Source: a virus
DNA length: 29,298 nucleotides
IMG/VR virus record: IMGVR_UViG_3300047994_000606
Span: 1 to 29,298 of that record
Direction: 5' to 3' (one strand)
Shown here: piece by piece, positions 6,528 to 14,640 of the stretch
Position numbering within the stretch: position 1 is the stretch's first letter
Layout: the number at the start of each line of letters is the position of its first letter
Program-made: the position numbers and the translations under genes
Notes under the pieces: model-generated
Told to the model about the DNA's origin: nothing
Databases searched by the model: none
Seen by the model: the letters and a program-made list of their open reading frames with translations, nothing else

Positions 6528-7928
6528 ATGTTCGAAACGATCGCAGGACTCATCCCGCCCGACCCCGACTATCCCCCTCGCGTCGCACGTCTGAATCTCC
6601 TCAAGCGCGCCCTCGACGGCACCCTCTACGACGCGCTGCCATACGCATTTGCCGACGAACGTACCGGCGCCGGCGACTACATCCCGTTACGGCAACGGCG
6701 CCCCTCCGTCCGCTACCCCCTCGCCAAAACGGTCGTCGACGACAGCATCTCCCTCGTCTTCGGCGATGGACACTTCCCCACCATCGACAGCGACAACGTC
6801 AAGGTCCGCGCCATCCTCGTAGACATTGTAACCGAAACGAAGCTCAATGCCGTCATGCAGGAGGCAGCCCTGCGCGGCTCCATCGGCTCGGTGGCCATCC
6901 TGCTGCGCGTCCTCAAGGGCCGTATCTTCCTCAAGGTGCTGGAAACCCTCTCCCTCGCTCCGGTCTGGGACCCCGAGGAGCCGGATCGTCTCGAAAGTGT
7001 GACGGAACGCTACAAGGTTCCCGGCACCACCCTGGCCGCCATGGGCTACGACATCGACGACCCGCAGACCCAGCACTGGTTCATGCGCGGCTGGGACACC
7101 GACCAGGAAACCTGGTACCTGCCCTGGCCGGTCACCAGCGACACTCCACCGCAGATCGACGAACGCCGCACCACCCGCCACGGCCTCGGCTTCGTCCCCA
7201 TCGTCTGGATCCGCAATCTCCCCGGCGGCCCGGACGGCCCGGACGGCATCGACGGCGCCTGCACCTTCCGCGCCGCGCTGGAGACCAGCATCGAGATCGA
7301 CTACCAGCTGAGCCAGGCCGGCCGTGGTCTGAAATACAGCTCAGACCCCACACTCCTCATCCGCGAACCCGCCGCCGACAGCCGCGAACTCGTCCGCGGC
7401 GGCGGCAACGCGCTTGTCGTCAGCGAACACGGAGACGCGCGATTGCTTGAGATCAACGGCACCGCCGCCGGCGCCGTCATCGACTATGTCCGCGCCCTGC
7501 GCGAAATGGCCCTGGAGAGCATCCACGGCAACCGCGCCAGCGCCGATCGCCTCTCCGCAGCCCAATCCGGTCGCGCCCTCGAAATGATGCACCAGGGCCT
7601 CGTCCTGCTCGCGGACAACCTGCGCATCAGCTACGGCGCAGGACTGCTTGAGCTGGCCCGCATGATCCTGCAGGCCAGTCAAACCTACCGGCTGACCGTT
7701 CTTGGTTCTCAGATCGATCCGATCGACCCGGGCACCCGCCTCAGCCTCGTCTGGCCACGCTGGTTCGCGCCCACCGCCGAGGACCGTTCTGCGGACGCGA
7801 CCACGCTGGCCACCCTCACCAATGCCCATCTGCTCTCGCCCGAGACCGCCCTGCGCAGTGTCGCCGACGTCTACAACGTCACCGACATCGCCCTCGAGCG
7901 AGCCCGCATCAAAACGGAGCAAGCATGA
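6528..7928 (+). CDS. Portal protein (SPP1 gp6-like)
   Basis: The 466-residue protein would form the dodecameric DNA gate at one capsid vertex, contacting terminase during packaging and the neck afterwards. The segment VRYPLAKTVVDDSISLVFGDG (residues about 60-80) resembles the N-terminal crown/wing region of SPP1-type portals. The central VPIVWIRNLPGGPDGPDGI and the helical stem region before NRASADRLSAAQSGRALEMM (about 330-350) are characteristic of the family, as is the closing ETALRSVADVYNVTD region. Position right after the terminase and before scaffold and capsid supports the call. The stop overlaps the next start (ATGA). Confidence 0.85.
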   Translation: MFETIAGLIPPDPDYPPRVARLNLLKRALDGTLYDALPYAFADERTGAGDYIPLRQRRPSVRYPLAKTVVDDSISLVFGDGHFPTIDSDNVKVRAILVDIVTETKLNAVMQEAALRGSIGSVAILLRVLKGRIFLKVLETLSLAPVWDPEEPDRLESVTERYKVPGTTLAAMGYDIDDPQTQHWFMRGWDTDQETWYLPWPVTSDTPPQIDERRTTRHGLGFVPIVWIRNLPGGPDGPDGIDGACTFRAALETSIEIDYQLSQAGRGLKYSSDPTLLIREPAADSRELVRGGGNALVVSEHGDARLLEINGTAAGAVIDYVRALREMALESIHGNRASADRLSAAQSGRALEMMHQGLVLLADNLRISYGAGLLELARMILQASQTYRLTVLGSQIDPIDPGTRLSLVWPRWFAPTAEDRSADATTLATLTNAHLLSPETALRSVADVYNVTDIALERARIKTEQA

Positions 7929-8308
7929 CCGACGAAGTCCAACCGCAAGGCGAAGACCCCAAGGTGACGGAGCTCGAACGCCGCCTCGCCGAACTCGAAG
8001 CCGCAACCCAACAGCGCGTCCTCCACGCCGAGCTGCGCTCTCATGCCACCCGCGCCGGGATGGTCGATCTTGACGGCCTGAAGCTGCTCGACACCTCCGC
8101 CCTCAAGCTCACCGAAGCCGGCGAGCTGGAAGGCGGCGCCAAGCTGATGTCCGATCTGCGCCGCGCCAAACCCTGGCTGTTCCAGTCGGCAAGCTCATCG
8201 AGCCCTGCCGCACCGCCACCCAACCGTCCGCAGCCGGTCAGGCGCGCCACCGAGATGAGCCACGCCGAATGGCGCGCCGCCCGTGCCGAGCTGCTGCGCC
8301 GGCGCTGA
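7925..8308 (+). CDS. Scaffold-like capsid assembly protein
   Basis: A 127-residue acidic-then-basic protein overlapping the portal stop by ATGA. Residues 12-35 form a charged coiled-coil-like helix (KVTELERRLAELEAATQQR), a Pro/Ser-rich hinge follows at about 82-100, and a short basic C-terminal helix (SHAEWRAARAELLRRR) closes the protein. A helical rod with a basic C-terminal capsid-binding tail matches small phage scaffolding proteins, and the location between portal and capsid is the usual one. At 127 residues it is small for a scaffold, and no protease domain is attached. Assigned by architecture and position only. Confidence 0.55.
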   Translation: MTDEVQPQGEDPKVTELERRLAELEAATQQRVLHAELRSHATRAGMVDLDGLKLLDTSALKLTEAGELEGGAKLMSDLRRAKPWLFQSASSSSPAAPPPNRPQPVRRATEMSHAEWRAARAELLRRR

Positions 8309-8411
8309 GCCGACGCAACACTAGCAACACCCGAGCCTCGCCCTCCTTCCTTCCCTGGCCTTCGCCCCGCGGCAGCGGGCGAGGACGGCCGCCTCCACAA
8401 GGACCAGCACC

Positions 8412-9734
8412 ATGGGTATCCAGAACTTCCCCGCCGCTCTCCAGCCCATCATCCAGCAGGGCTTCCTGGAGCGCGAATTCCAGGCCTCGCTCGAATCCCG
8501 CCTCGGCTACCGCATGTGCGCCGACCGCCAGGAATTCGCCGTCGGTATCGGTGAAACCCTCACCAAGACCCGCGCCGGTCTGAAGCCGTCCGTCACCACG
8601 CCCAGCGCACCGGCCACCAACACCAACCTCGACAACGGGCTCACCCCGGCCACCTTCGGTGTCGAACAGTTCACGATCACACTGAACCACTACGCCGCGA
8701 CCACCGACCTCAACATCGTCACTTCCCGCGTCGGCATCGCCTCGCAGTTCCTGCTCAACGCCGCCATCAATGGCGAACAGGCTGCCCGCAGCCTTGATGA
8801 ACTCGCCCGCAACGCCCTGTTCAACCCGTATTTCGGCGGCAACACCCGCGTTCGCACCACGCTGGCATCTGCCGGGCCCGCGGTTGCGGTGGATGACATC
8901 CGCGGCTTCCAGACGGTCTTCGTCAACGGCGTGCAGACCACCGTCGGCGGCAGCGCCTCGCTCTCCACGGCCGTGGGCAGCAACTCCTACACTCTGATCG
9001 GCGCGACGGCGGACACGGTGAATGTCAGCACCGCACCCAACGGCGTGTCAGGCGTGCTCACCTTCAGCACGTCCGTGACGATGGCCGACGCCACCGCCGG
9101 CAACACCGTCACCGCGACCACGGCCAGCGCGATCATGCGTCCCAACGGCCGCGGCAACACGCTCGCCCTGCAGTCGACGGACGTGCTGACCATGGCCACC
9201 CTGCTCAACGCCGTCGCCCAGCTCCGCCTCAACGCCGTCCCCGAGATCGATGGCGTCTACAATTGCTATCTCGATCCTGTGAGCGCCCGCCAGCTCTTCG
9301 CCGACAACGATTTCCGCCAGTTATTCCAGGGGGCCACCTCGGCCAACCAGGTGTTCAAAAAGGGCATGATCAACGACTTCCTCGGCCTGCGCTTCATCCC
9401 CACCACCGAGGCCTATGTCCAGGCCCATCCCAGCATCACCGGTGCCGTCATTCGCCGGCCGATCATCGTGGGGCAGGGCGCCCTCATCGAAGGCGACTTC
9501 GCCGGCATGATCGAAGCCGATGTGGCGCCGGACGACAGTCTGATCTCCCTCGTCGACGGCATCGCCATGGTCACCCGCGAACCGATCGACCGCCTGCAGC
9601 AGATCATCGCCCAGAGCTGGTACTGGATCGGCGGATTCTGCGCCCCGTCCGACACCACCACCAGCCCAACCACCGTCTCCACGGCAACCAACGCTGCCTA
9701 CAAGCGCGCCGTCATGGTCGAGCACATCGGCTGA
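8412..9734 (+). CDS. Major capsid protein (HK97-fold type, with inserted domain)
   Basis: The 440-residue protein follows the scaffold-like gene. The N-terminal arm (GIQNFPAALQPIIQQGFLEREFQ) leads into a region with DLNIVTSRVGIASQFLLNAAINGEQAARSLDELARNAL, the spine-helix type segment. Residues about 160-255 are Thr/Ser/Val-rich and look like an inserted beta domain (TTVGGSASLSTAVGSNSYTL). The axial-domain-like part (NCYLDPVSARQLFADNDFRQLF, then GLRFIPTTEAYVQ and the VGQGALIEGDFAG stretch) resembles coat proteins of the N4 gp56/P22-like groups. Family placement within HK97-fold proteins is uncertain, but the capsid role is well supported by order. A GC-rich hairpin with a bulge (8362-8382) lies in the 103-base gap upstream and could tune capsid expression. 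Confidence 0.82.
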   Translation: MGIQNFPAALQPIIQQGFLEREFQASLESRLGYRMCADRQEFAVGIGETLTKTRAGLKPSVTTPSAPATNTNLDNGLTPATFGVEQFTITLNHYAATTDLNIVTSRVGIASQFLLNAAINGEQAARSLDELARNALFNPYFGGNTRVRTTLASAGPAVAVDDIRGFQTVFVNGVQTTVGGSASLSTAVGSNSYTLIGATADTVNVSTAPNGVSGVLTFSTSVTMADATAGNTVTATTASAIMRPNGRGNTLALQSTDVLTMATLLNAVAQLRLNAVPEIDGVYNCYLDPVSARQLFADNDFRQLFQGATSANQVFKKGMINDFLGLRFIPTTEAYVQAHPSITGAVIRRPIIVGQGALIEGDFAGMIEADVAPDDSLISLVDGIAMVTREPIDRLQQIIAQSWYWIGGFCAPSDTTTSPTTVSTATNAAYKRAVMVEHIG

Positions 9735-9791
9735 TGACAGAAGCCGCGGCCGGTTCCCCGGCCGGTCGCGGCGCCTCCCAAGGAGCGTGTG

Positions 9792-10043
9792 ATGACCACC
9801 GATGATCCCGACGACCAGCTGCGCACCACTACCTACGGCGTCGTCCATGGCGCCATGACCCAGATGACCGCGGCGACGATGAAGACGCTGCATCCCGCGA
9901 ACAGCATCTACACCTTCTCCAAAGCGTTCACCTGGAACACCGGCCATGCCGTGCTGCAGTTCCACCATGGCCAGTCCTACTCCCTGGACCCCGCGCTGAA
10001 GGCCGCCCTGCTGGCTGCCGGAGCCCCGATCACCGCCGCCTGA
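9792..10043 (+). CDS. Small structural protein, head region (possible capsid decoration or completion)
   Basis: An 83-residue ORF with AAGGAG 6 bases before ATG 9792; a GTG one codon upstream would leave only 3 bases, so the ATG is preferred. The sequence includes LRTTTYGVVHGAMTQMTAATMKTL and ends LKAALLAAGAPITAA. No domain is recognised. Its position directly after the major capsid gene suggests a head accessory such as a cement protein or fibre. Confidence 0.6.
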   Translation: MTTDDPDDQLRTTTYGVVHGAMTQMTAATMKTLHPANSIYTFSKAFTWNTGHAVLQFHHGQSYSLDPALKAALLAAGAPITAA

Positions 10044-10077
10044 CCCCAAAAACTGTCCCCAATTCAAGGAGCCACGC

Positions 10078-10446
10078 ATGGCGTTCACCGACAGCGAGCG
10101 GACGGACCTGCGGCGCCATTGCGGCTACCCCGCCTATGGCCTCGGCAATGGCGGCTTCAGCAACTGGCGATTCTACCAGGCCTATGGCCTGCTGGAATAT
10201 CGCCTGCAGCGGCTGTGCGGCGCCGAAGAAACCGTCGCTCGCACCTATCTCGCCACGCTCGAATCGGCCATCACCGATGCCTCGGCGACCCTGGACACTG
10301 ACACGGCCGCCGTCTGGACCCGAAACGCAAGGGAGGTCGCCGAGCGCACGCGTCTGTTCGATGACTGGCGCCGGCGTCTCTGCGGGTTCCTGGGCATCCC
10401 GCCAGGCCCGGCCCTCGGCGACGGCAGCACCCGGCTGGTGGTGTGA
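10078..10446 (+). CDS. Head-tail connector-like neck protein
   Basis: A 122-residue, mostly helical protein: MAFTDSERTDLRRHCGYPAYG, then RFYQAYGLLEYRLQRL and a long helix TYLATLESAITDASATL, ending WRRRLCGFLGIPPG. Small helical proteins in this slot bind the portal base as adaptors (HK97 gp6/SPP1 gp15 type), although I do not see a diagnostic motif. A good AAGGAG precedes the ATG. The stop overlaps the next gene's start by one base (TGATG). Confidence 0.55.
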   Translation: MAFTDSERTDLRRHCGYPAYGLGNGGFSNWRFYQAYGLLEYRLQRLCGAEETVARTYLATLESAITDASATLDTDTAAVWTRNAREVAERTRLFDDWRRRLCGFLGIPPGPALGDGSTRLVV

Positions 10447-11096
10447 TGGACGATCTCTCCCTGCAGGACCGCCTCAACCGTGCCGCGGGGCGCGCGGCGA
10501 CGCACACCGGCGCCCCGCACGATCTGCTGCGCCCAGACAACCCGCGCGAGCCGCTCAGCTCCACCAATCGGATCCTCAAGCTCCATGCAAGCTTCCTGCC
10601 CCTCGGCGGCCGCCACACCAGACCCGTCGTGTTCGGCGAAAACCTGTGGGAAGGCGTCATCGACGCCGCCTACACCCGACCCGGAGACATCCTTCGAAGG
10701 ATTGACACCGGAACAATCCATTTCATCGCGGGACAGCAGCCGCTTCTGCCGGTCCTGTGCGTGCGTGCGAGCCGCCGTCTCGACATCAGCCGCGCCGCCG
10801 CCGCCAGCACCCCTGGCCTGAACGCCTACGGCGCAACCGTCACTGCCACCGAGACCACACTCGCCAAGGGCTGGCCGGCATCGATCCTGGTCGGAGGAGG
10901 GCAAGGGACCGGCCAATCCGGCATCGCCGCCGACATTCCCGCCGGCACCTGGCAGGTCCTGCTGCCGGTGAGCCTCAACATCACCCTGCGCATCGGCGAT
11001 CGCCTTACCGACGATCTCGGCCGCATCGCCGTCATCGCCACCTCCGAGCTCACCGATCTCGGCTGGCGCCTGCAGGCCCAGCAGGCCAACACGTGA
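10446..11096 (+). CDS. Neck/head-completion protein, function not assigned
   Basis: A 216-residue protein beginning MDDLSLQDRLNRAAGRAA; ATG 10446 shares its A with the previous TGA, and a GTG at 10443 is the alternative. The second half is beta-rich, with a C-terminal segment LNITLRIGDRLTDDLGRIAVIATSELTDLGWRLQ like the small beta-barrel 'stopper' proteins (SPP1 gp16/lambda gpFII type). This region suggests a role in closing the filled head, with the N-terminal half as an added domain. The assignment rests on position and on the barrel-like C-terminus. Confidence 0.5.
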   Translation: MDDLSLQDRLNRAAGRAATHTGAPHDLLRPDNPREPLSSTNRILKLHASFLPLGGRHTRPVVFGENLWEGVIDAAYTRPGDILRRIDTGTIHFIAGQQPLLPVLCVRASRRLDISRAAAASTPGLNAYGATVTATETTLAKGWPASILVGGGQGTGQSGIAADIPAGTWQVLLPVSLNITLRIGDRLTDDLGRIAVIATSELTDLGWRLQAQQANT

Positions 11097-11106
11097 GAGG
11101 CGCACA

Positions 11107-11937
11107 ATGGCCGATCAATCCGATGTCGAAGCAACCCTCGCCGGTCTCGTCAACGCCATCCTCTATCCCTCCGGAACCAACGCCGCGTCGGTGCTCGGCA
11201 GCGTCTGCCACATCTATCGCGGCTGGCCCAACCCGGCCAATCTCGACACCGACCTCGCCGCCGGCCACCTGACCGTCACCGTCATGCCCGATGCCGGGTC
11301 GTTTCGGACCACCACCCGCTACATCGATCCGCCCTCGATGCCGGGCCCCGTCACCCCAACGCTGACGATCACCGTCGCCGGCCAGACCGCCACCATCGGC
11401 GGCACCGCCGGAACCGGCCAGATCGCCGGCCTCATCGTGGACAACGCCGCCTTCGTACACCGCACCGCGATCGGCGACACGCCCGAACTGGTGGCCGCCA
11501 TCCTGGCCTCCTACATCCGCCGCACCCGCATCGCCCAGGTCACCGGCGCCGGCATCACCATCCCCGGTGCCGGACTGATCATCGGCCGCGTCGTCGCAGA
11601 CCAGACCGCGCTCGCCGAAACCCGCCGCCAGGTCCAGAGCTTCCGCATCGCCTGCTGGTGCCCCGACCCCACCACCCGCGACAGCCTCGCGTCCCTGCTC
11701 GACACCGCCCTGAGCCAGAACACCTTCATCGCCCTGCCCGACACCACCCAGGCCCGTGTCCGCCTCAGACAAAGCATCACCTTCGACCAGAGCCAGAACG
11801 CCAACCTGTTCCGCCGCGATCTGCTCTTCAACGTCGAATACGCCACCACCGTCTCCGAAACCCTGCCGTCACTGATCATCGGCGCCACCGCCATCGCCCC
11901 GAACGGTGGACCCACAACCCAATCCCTCCTCGGCTGA
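11107..11937 (+). CDS. Tail terminator/completion-like protein with inserted domain
   Basis: The 276-residue protein starts VEATLAGLVNAILYPSG and ends in a beta-rich part (RVRLRQSITFDQSQNANLFRRDLLFNVEY) similar to tail-terminator proteins that cap the tail tube below the neck. It is about 100 residues longer than typical terminators. The extra length seems to be a central module (about residues 80-165: TLTITVAGQTATIGG, AGLIVDNAAFVHRTAIGDTPELVAAILASYI) that looks like a small, Gly-rich beta domain used in other phage structural proteins. It precedes the sheath gene, the expected place for a terminator. Confidence 0.5.
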   Translation: MADQSDVEATLAGLVNAILYPSGTNAASVLGSVCHIYRGWPNPANLDTDLAAGHLTVTVMPDAGSFRTTTRYIDPPSMPGPVTPTLTITVAGQTATIGGTAGTGQIAGLIVDNAAFVHRTAIGDTPELVAAILASYIRRTRIAQVTGAGITIPGAGLIIGRVVADQTALAETRRQVQSFRIACWCPDPTTRDSLASLLDTALSQNTFIALPDTTQARVRLRQSITFDQSQNANLFRRDLLFNVEYATTVSETLPSLIIGATAIAPNGGPTTQSLLG

Positions 11938-11948
11938 AGGATCTCCCC

Positions 11949-12098
11949 ATGAACATCCAACTCGTCGTCGTGCAGGCCTTCGGGCCGCACGCGAAGGGCG
12001 ACTGCATCACGGACCCGGCGCAAATCCAGACGATCCTCGCCGGCGAGAATGCGCGCCACGTCGTCCGCGTCACCGCACCTGCCGCCAAGGAGGCCTGA
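11949..12098 (+). CDS. 49-residue conserved-looking protein preceding the sheath gene
   Basis: A short ORF (MNIQLVVVQAFGPHAKGDCI...) with AAGGAT 7 bases before the ATG and a stop three bases before the sheath start. The pattern 'FGPHAKGD..TDP..I..ILAGE....VVRV' is compact and well formed, like a small beta-strand/helix unit. Mu-like phages carry a similarly tiny gene (DUF2635 type) just before their sheath gene, but I do not see clear sequence agreement with that family. It may assist sheath folding or be a minor tail component; unknown. Confidence 0.6.
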   Translation: MNIQLVVVQAFGPHAKGDCITDPAQIQTILAGENARHVVRVTAPAAKEA

Positions 12099-12101
12099 CC
12101 G

Positions 12102-13673
12102 ATGCCGATCGTCCAGCAAGGCAACATCAACACCACCGCCCTGGTGGTGCCCGACCTCTACGTCCAGATTGTCCCGCCGCAGAACCTCGTCCTCAACGGT
12201 GTTCCCACCAACGTCCTCGGCGTCGTCGGAACCGCGAGCTGGGGGCCGGTCGGCCAGCCGGTCATCCTTGCCACGATGTCCGACTACGCCAGCAACTTCG
12301 GCCCGGTCATGCCCCGCAAATACGACATGGGCACAGCCGTTGCCGCCGCGGTCCAGCAGGGGGCGAGCAACTTCCGCTGCGTGCGTGCCACCGACGGCAC
12401 GGATACGGCCGCCAGCATGATTCTGCCCGGCACCAGCTTCCTGCTCGTCGGCCTCTACACCGGCAGCCTGGGCAACCAGATCGTCGTCACACTCGCGCCC
12501 GGCAGCAAGACCAGCACCTGGCGACTCACGGTGAGCCTGCCCGGCCTGCAGCCCGAGGTGTTCGACAACATTGCAGGCACCGGCTCGCAGTTCTGGATCA
12601 ACCTCGCTGCCGCCGTCAACGTCGGCACCGGCGCGCAGCGCGGCCCGAGCCAGCTCGTGGTCGCCACCTCCGGCGGCACCTCTGTGGCTCCCTCCGCCCA
12701 GACCGCCGCCTTCTCCCTCGGCAACCCCGGCACCGACGGCGCCACCAGCGTCGCCACCACCACGCTCGTCGGTGTCGATGTCATGCCCCGCAAGGGCATG
12801 TACGCCCTGCGTGGTCAGGGCTGCTCCATCGCCCTTCTCGCTGACGGCGACGATGCCACGCAATGGACCACCCAGGCTGGTTTCGGCCTGTCCGAGGGCA
12901 TCTATATGATTCTTGTATCGCCCTCCGGCGACACCATTGCCGACGTCGTCGCCGTCAAGCAGGCCGTGGGCCTGGACAGCTACGCCGCCAAGCTGATGTT
13001 CGGCGACTGGATCTGGTGGAACGACCAGATCAATGGCGTCCTGCGCCTCATCAGTCCCCAGGGCTTCGTCGCAGGACGCCTTGCCAACCTGTCGCCGGAG
13101 CAATCGAGTCTCAACAAGCCGCTCTACGGCGTCGTCGGCAGCCAGAAATCCGGCGCGCCGGGTTCCGGCCAGAGCACCAGCTATTCATCGGCCGAACTCG
13201 CGGTCCTGCTCGGCGGCGGTGTCGACGTCATCGCCAACCCCCAGCCCGGCGGGGCGTTCTGGGGTGTACGCGGCGGCCACAACAGCAGCTCCAGTTCGGC
13301 CACCAACGGCGACAACTACACCCGGCTGACCAACTATATCGCCGCCACCCTCGCCGCCGGCATGGGGCAATATGTCGGCCAGGTCATCAATGCCGCGCTG
13401 TTCCGCCGCATCCGCGCCACCCAGCTGAGTTTTCTGCAGGCCATGCTCGGCCAGAGGCTCCTCGGCAGCACCGACGGCAAGCTGCCGTTCAGCGTCATCT
13501 GCGACACCACCAACAACCCCGCCAGCCGCACCGGCCTCGGATATGTCCAGTCCGACGCGCAGATCCGCTACCAGGCGATCAACGAGAAATTCATCGTCAA
13601 CATGGAGGGCGGCCAGACCGTCCAGGTCCAGCGCCAGACCCTGCCCGGCGCCCCCGGCGCGCTGACTGCTTAA
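12102..13673 (+). CDS. Contractile tail sheath protein
   Basis: The 523-residue protein is the sheath that surrounds the tube and contracts on infection. The N-terminus (MPIVQQGNINTTALVVPDLYVQIVPPQ) and the LGVVGTASWGPVGQPVILATMSDYASNFGP segment (about residues 38-68) are typical of sheath proteins, as is the C-terminal core with RIRATQLSFLQAMLGQRL, LPFSVICDTTNNP and the 'FIVNMEGGQTVQVQRQ' ending that forms the inner ring contacting neighbouring subunits. The length is normal. AAGGAGG precedes the ATG by 8 bases. Its presence establishes a contractile (myovirus) tail. Confidence 0.93.
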   Translation: MPIVQQGNINTTALVVPDLYVQIVPPQNLVLNGVPTNVLGVVGTASWGPVGQPVILATMSDYASNFGPVMPRKYDMGTAVAAAVQQGASNFRCVRATDGTDTAASMILPGTSFLLVGLYTGSLGNQIVVTLAPGSKTSTWRLTVSLPGLQPEVFDNIAGTGSQFWINLAAAVNVGTGAQRGPSQLVVATSGGTSVAPSAQTAAFSLGNPGTDGATSVATTTLVGVDVMPRKGMYALRGQGCSIALLADGDDATQWTTQAGFGLSEGIYMILVSPSGDTIADVVAVKQAVGLDSYAAKLMFGDWIWWNDQINGVLRLISPQGFVAGRLANLSPEQSSLNKPLYGVVGSQKSGAPGSGQSTSYSSAELAVLLGGGVDVIANPQPGGAFWGVRGGHNSSSSSATNGDNYTRLTNYIAATLAAGMGQYVGQVINAALFRRIRATQLSFLQAMLGQRLLGSTDGKLPFSVICDTTNNPASRTGLGYVQSDAQIRYQAINEKFIVNMEGGQTVQVQRQTLPGAPGALTA

Positions 13674-13700
13674 GCACAGAGCGCATAAGGAGATCCCTCA

Positions 13701-14129
13701 ATGACCAGCAGCGCCTTCTCCGTCGGCCGCGACTGCCAGCTCGTCGTCATGGGCCCGTTCGGCCGCATCGACCTCACCCACACCACCGGCTTCGAAAGCC
13801 ACCAGCTCACCACCCCCATCCGCATCGACCGCATCGACGGCACCCAGCTCGGGGCTGAACTGCCCAAGGGCTGGGAAGGCAGCTTCGAGCTGGAACGCGG
13901 CAGCTCCAGTGTCGATGACTTCATCGCCCAGACCGAAGCCGCCTACCTCTCCGGCACGGCCGTCCCCACCGGCACGCTCTACCAATACGTGCAGGAGGTC
14001 GACGGCAGCACCAGCACCTACCAATACAGCGGCGTCGTCTTCAAACTCGCCCAGGCCGGCACCTGGCGCGGCGACCAGAGCGTCAAGCAGAAGCTCGACT
14101 TCTTCGCCACCACCCGCGTGCGCGTCTGA
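13701..14129 (+). CDS. Tail tube protein
   Basis: The 142-residue protein directly follows the sheath and has the size and beta-rich profile of contractile tail tube subunits. The sequence shows GPFGRIDLTHTTGFESHQLTTPIRI, then an 'AELPKGWEGSFELERGSSSVDDFIAQTEAAYLSG' region with the tube-type central helix, and a C-terminal sheet VFKLAQAGTWRGDQSVKQKLDFFA. Strong AAGGAGA precedes the ATG. Its TGA shares one base with the start of the chaperone gene, so the two are translationally coupled. Confidence 0.85.
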   Translation: MTSSAFSVGRDCQLVVMGPFGRIDLTHTTGFESHQLTTPIRIDRIDGTQLGAELPKGWEGSFELERGSSSVDDFIAQTEAAYLSGTAVPTGTLYQYVQEVDGSTSTYQYSGVVFKLAQAGTWRGDQSVKQKLDFFATTRVRV

Positions 14130-14470
14130 TGTCCTCGCCGTCCGCCCGCCTGATCGCCGCCGCCGAAGCAGCCCCCACCGCCACTGACAGCCAGGGCCGC
14201 CGCCTGTCGCTGCGTCGCCTCACGGCGCTCGACAAGCTGCGTCTGTTCAAGGCGGCCGGCCCGGCCCTGGCGCAGAACCATCTCTGGCTCGGCATGGCCA
14301 CTCTGGCCTGCTCGGTCACCGCCATCGACGACATCCCGGTCCCGCCCCCGGTCAACGAGGCACAGATCGAGGCCCTGGTCGGACGCCTCGGCGATCACGG
14401 CATCAACGCCATCGCCCGCGCGCTGACGCCCCCAGAACCGCTTGATGTGGCAACCCACGCGGGAAACTGA
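14129..14470 (+). CDS. Tail assembly chaperone, short form (gpG-like)
   Basis: The 113-residue protein starts at ATG 14129, overlapping the tube stop, and terminates at TGA 14468-14470. The central part (RRLSLRRLTALDKLRLFKAAGPALAQNHLWLGMATLACSVTAIDDIP, then EAQIEALVGRLGDHGINAIARAL) resembles chaperones that coat the tape measure during tail assembly. The stop codon directly follows a GGGAAAC slippery heptamer in the correct frame, and the -1 frame continues open for 57 codons, which identifies this as the unshifted G partner of a G/GT pair. It is not expected to be present in mature particles. Confidence 0.85.
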   Translation: MSSPSARLIAAAEAAPTATDSQGRRLSLRRLTALDKLRLFKAAGPALAQNHLWLGMATLACSVTAIDDIPVPPPVNEAQIEALVGRLGDHGINAIARALTPPEPLDVATHAGN

Positions 14471-14640
14471 GCCGGCACCCCGATCTGGTCGACAGTCTGT
14501 ATCTGTGCCGGAACGGGGTGCCGTTCGACGTCGCCTTCTCCCTTCCGCCCGAAGATCGCCTGGCCTGGGTGATCGCCCTCGGCCAGCTCGACGGCGGCGC
14601 GTTCGATTTCTCCTCGATGACCTGGAAGGAACGGCCATGA
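14129..14640 (+). CDS. Tail assembly chaperone, long form made by -1 ribosomal frameshift (gpGT-like)
   Basis: After residue 113 (Asn, from AAC at 14465-14467) a -1 slip makes the ribosome read from 14467 in the new frame: LSRHPDLVDSLYLCRNGVPF..., ending WKERP at TGA 14638-14640. The fusion would be 170 residues. The T extension is helical with a conserved-looking FDVAFSLPPEDRLAWVIALG segment, a typical size for T domains, and has no start codon of its own: upstream in that frame is a TGA at 14443. In lambda the T part recruits the tube protein while G coats the tape measure. The T stop overlaps the start of the next gene (ATGA at 14637-14640), so that gene is coupled to the shifted product only. 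Confidence 0.8.
14461..14467 (+). other. -1 ribosomal frameshift slippery site GGGAAAC
   Basis: The heptamer G GGA AAC fits X XXY YYZ exactly, in the frame of the chaperone gene (GCG-GGA-AAC-TGA), and is followed at once by the stop codon. Slippage re-pairs the two tRNAs on GGG and AAA. The only window in which a shift could join the two frames is 14446-14470, and this is the only good slippery site in it. Closely related to the lambda G/T site (GGGAAAG). Confidence 0.88.

Noticed and set aside
8362-8382. GC-rich hairpin between scaffold and capsid genes as a terminator
   Set aside because: The stem has a bulge, no T-run follows, and a terminator here would separate capsid from the late operon; at most it tunes expression.
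11511-13103. 530-codon open frame on the minus strand across the terminator and sheath genes
   Set aside because: It is the antisense shadow of GC-rich plus-strand coding sequence; the plus-strand genes are recognised families with ribosome sites.
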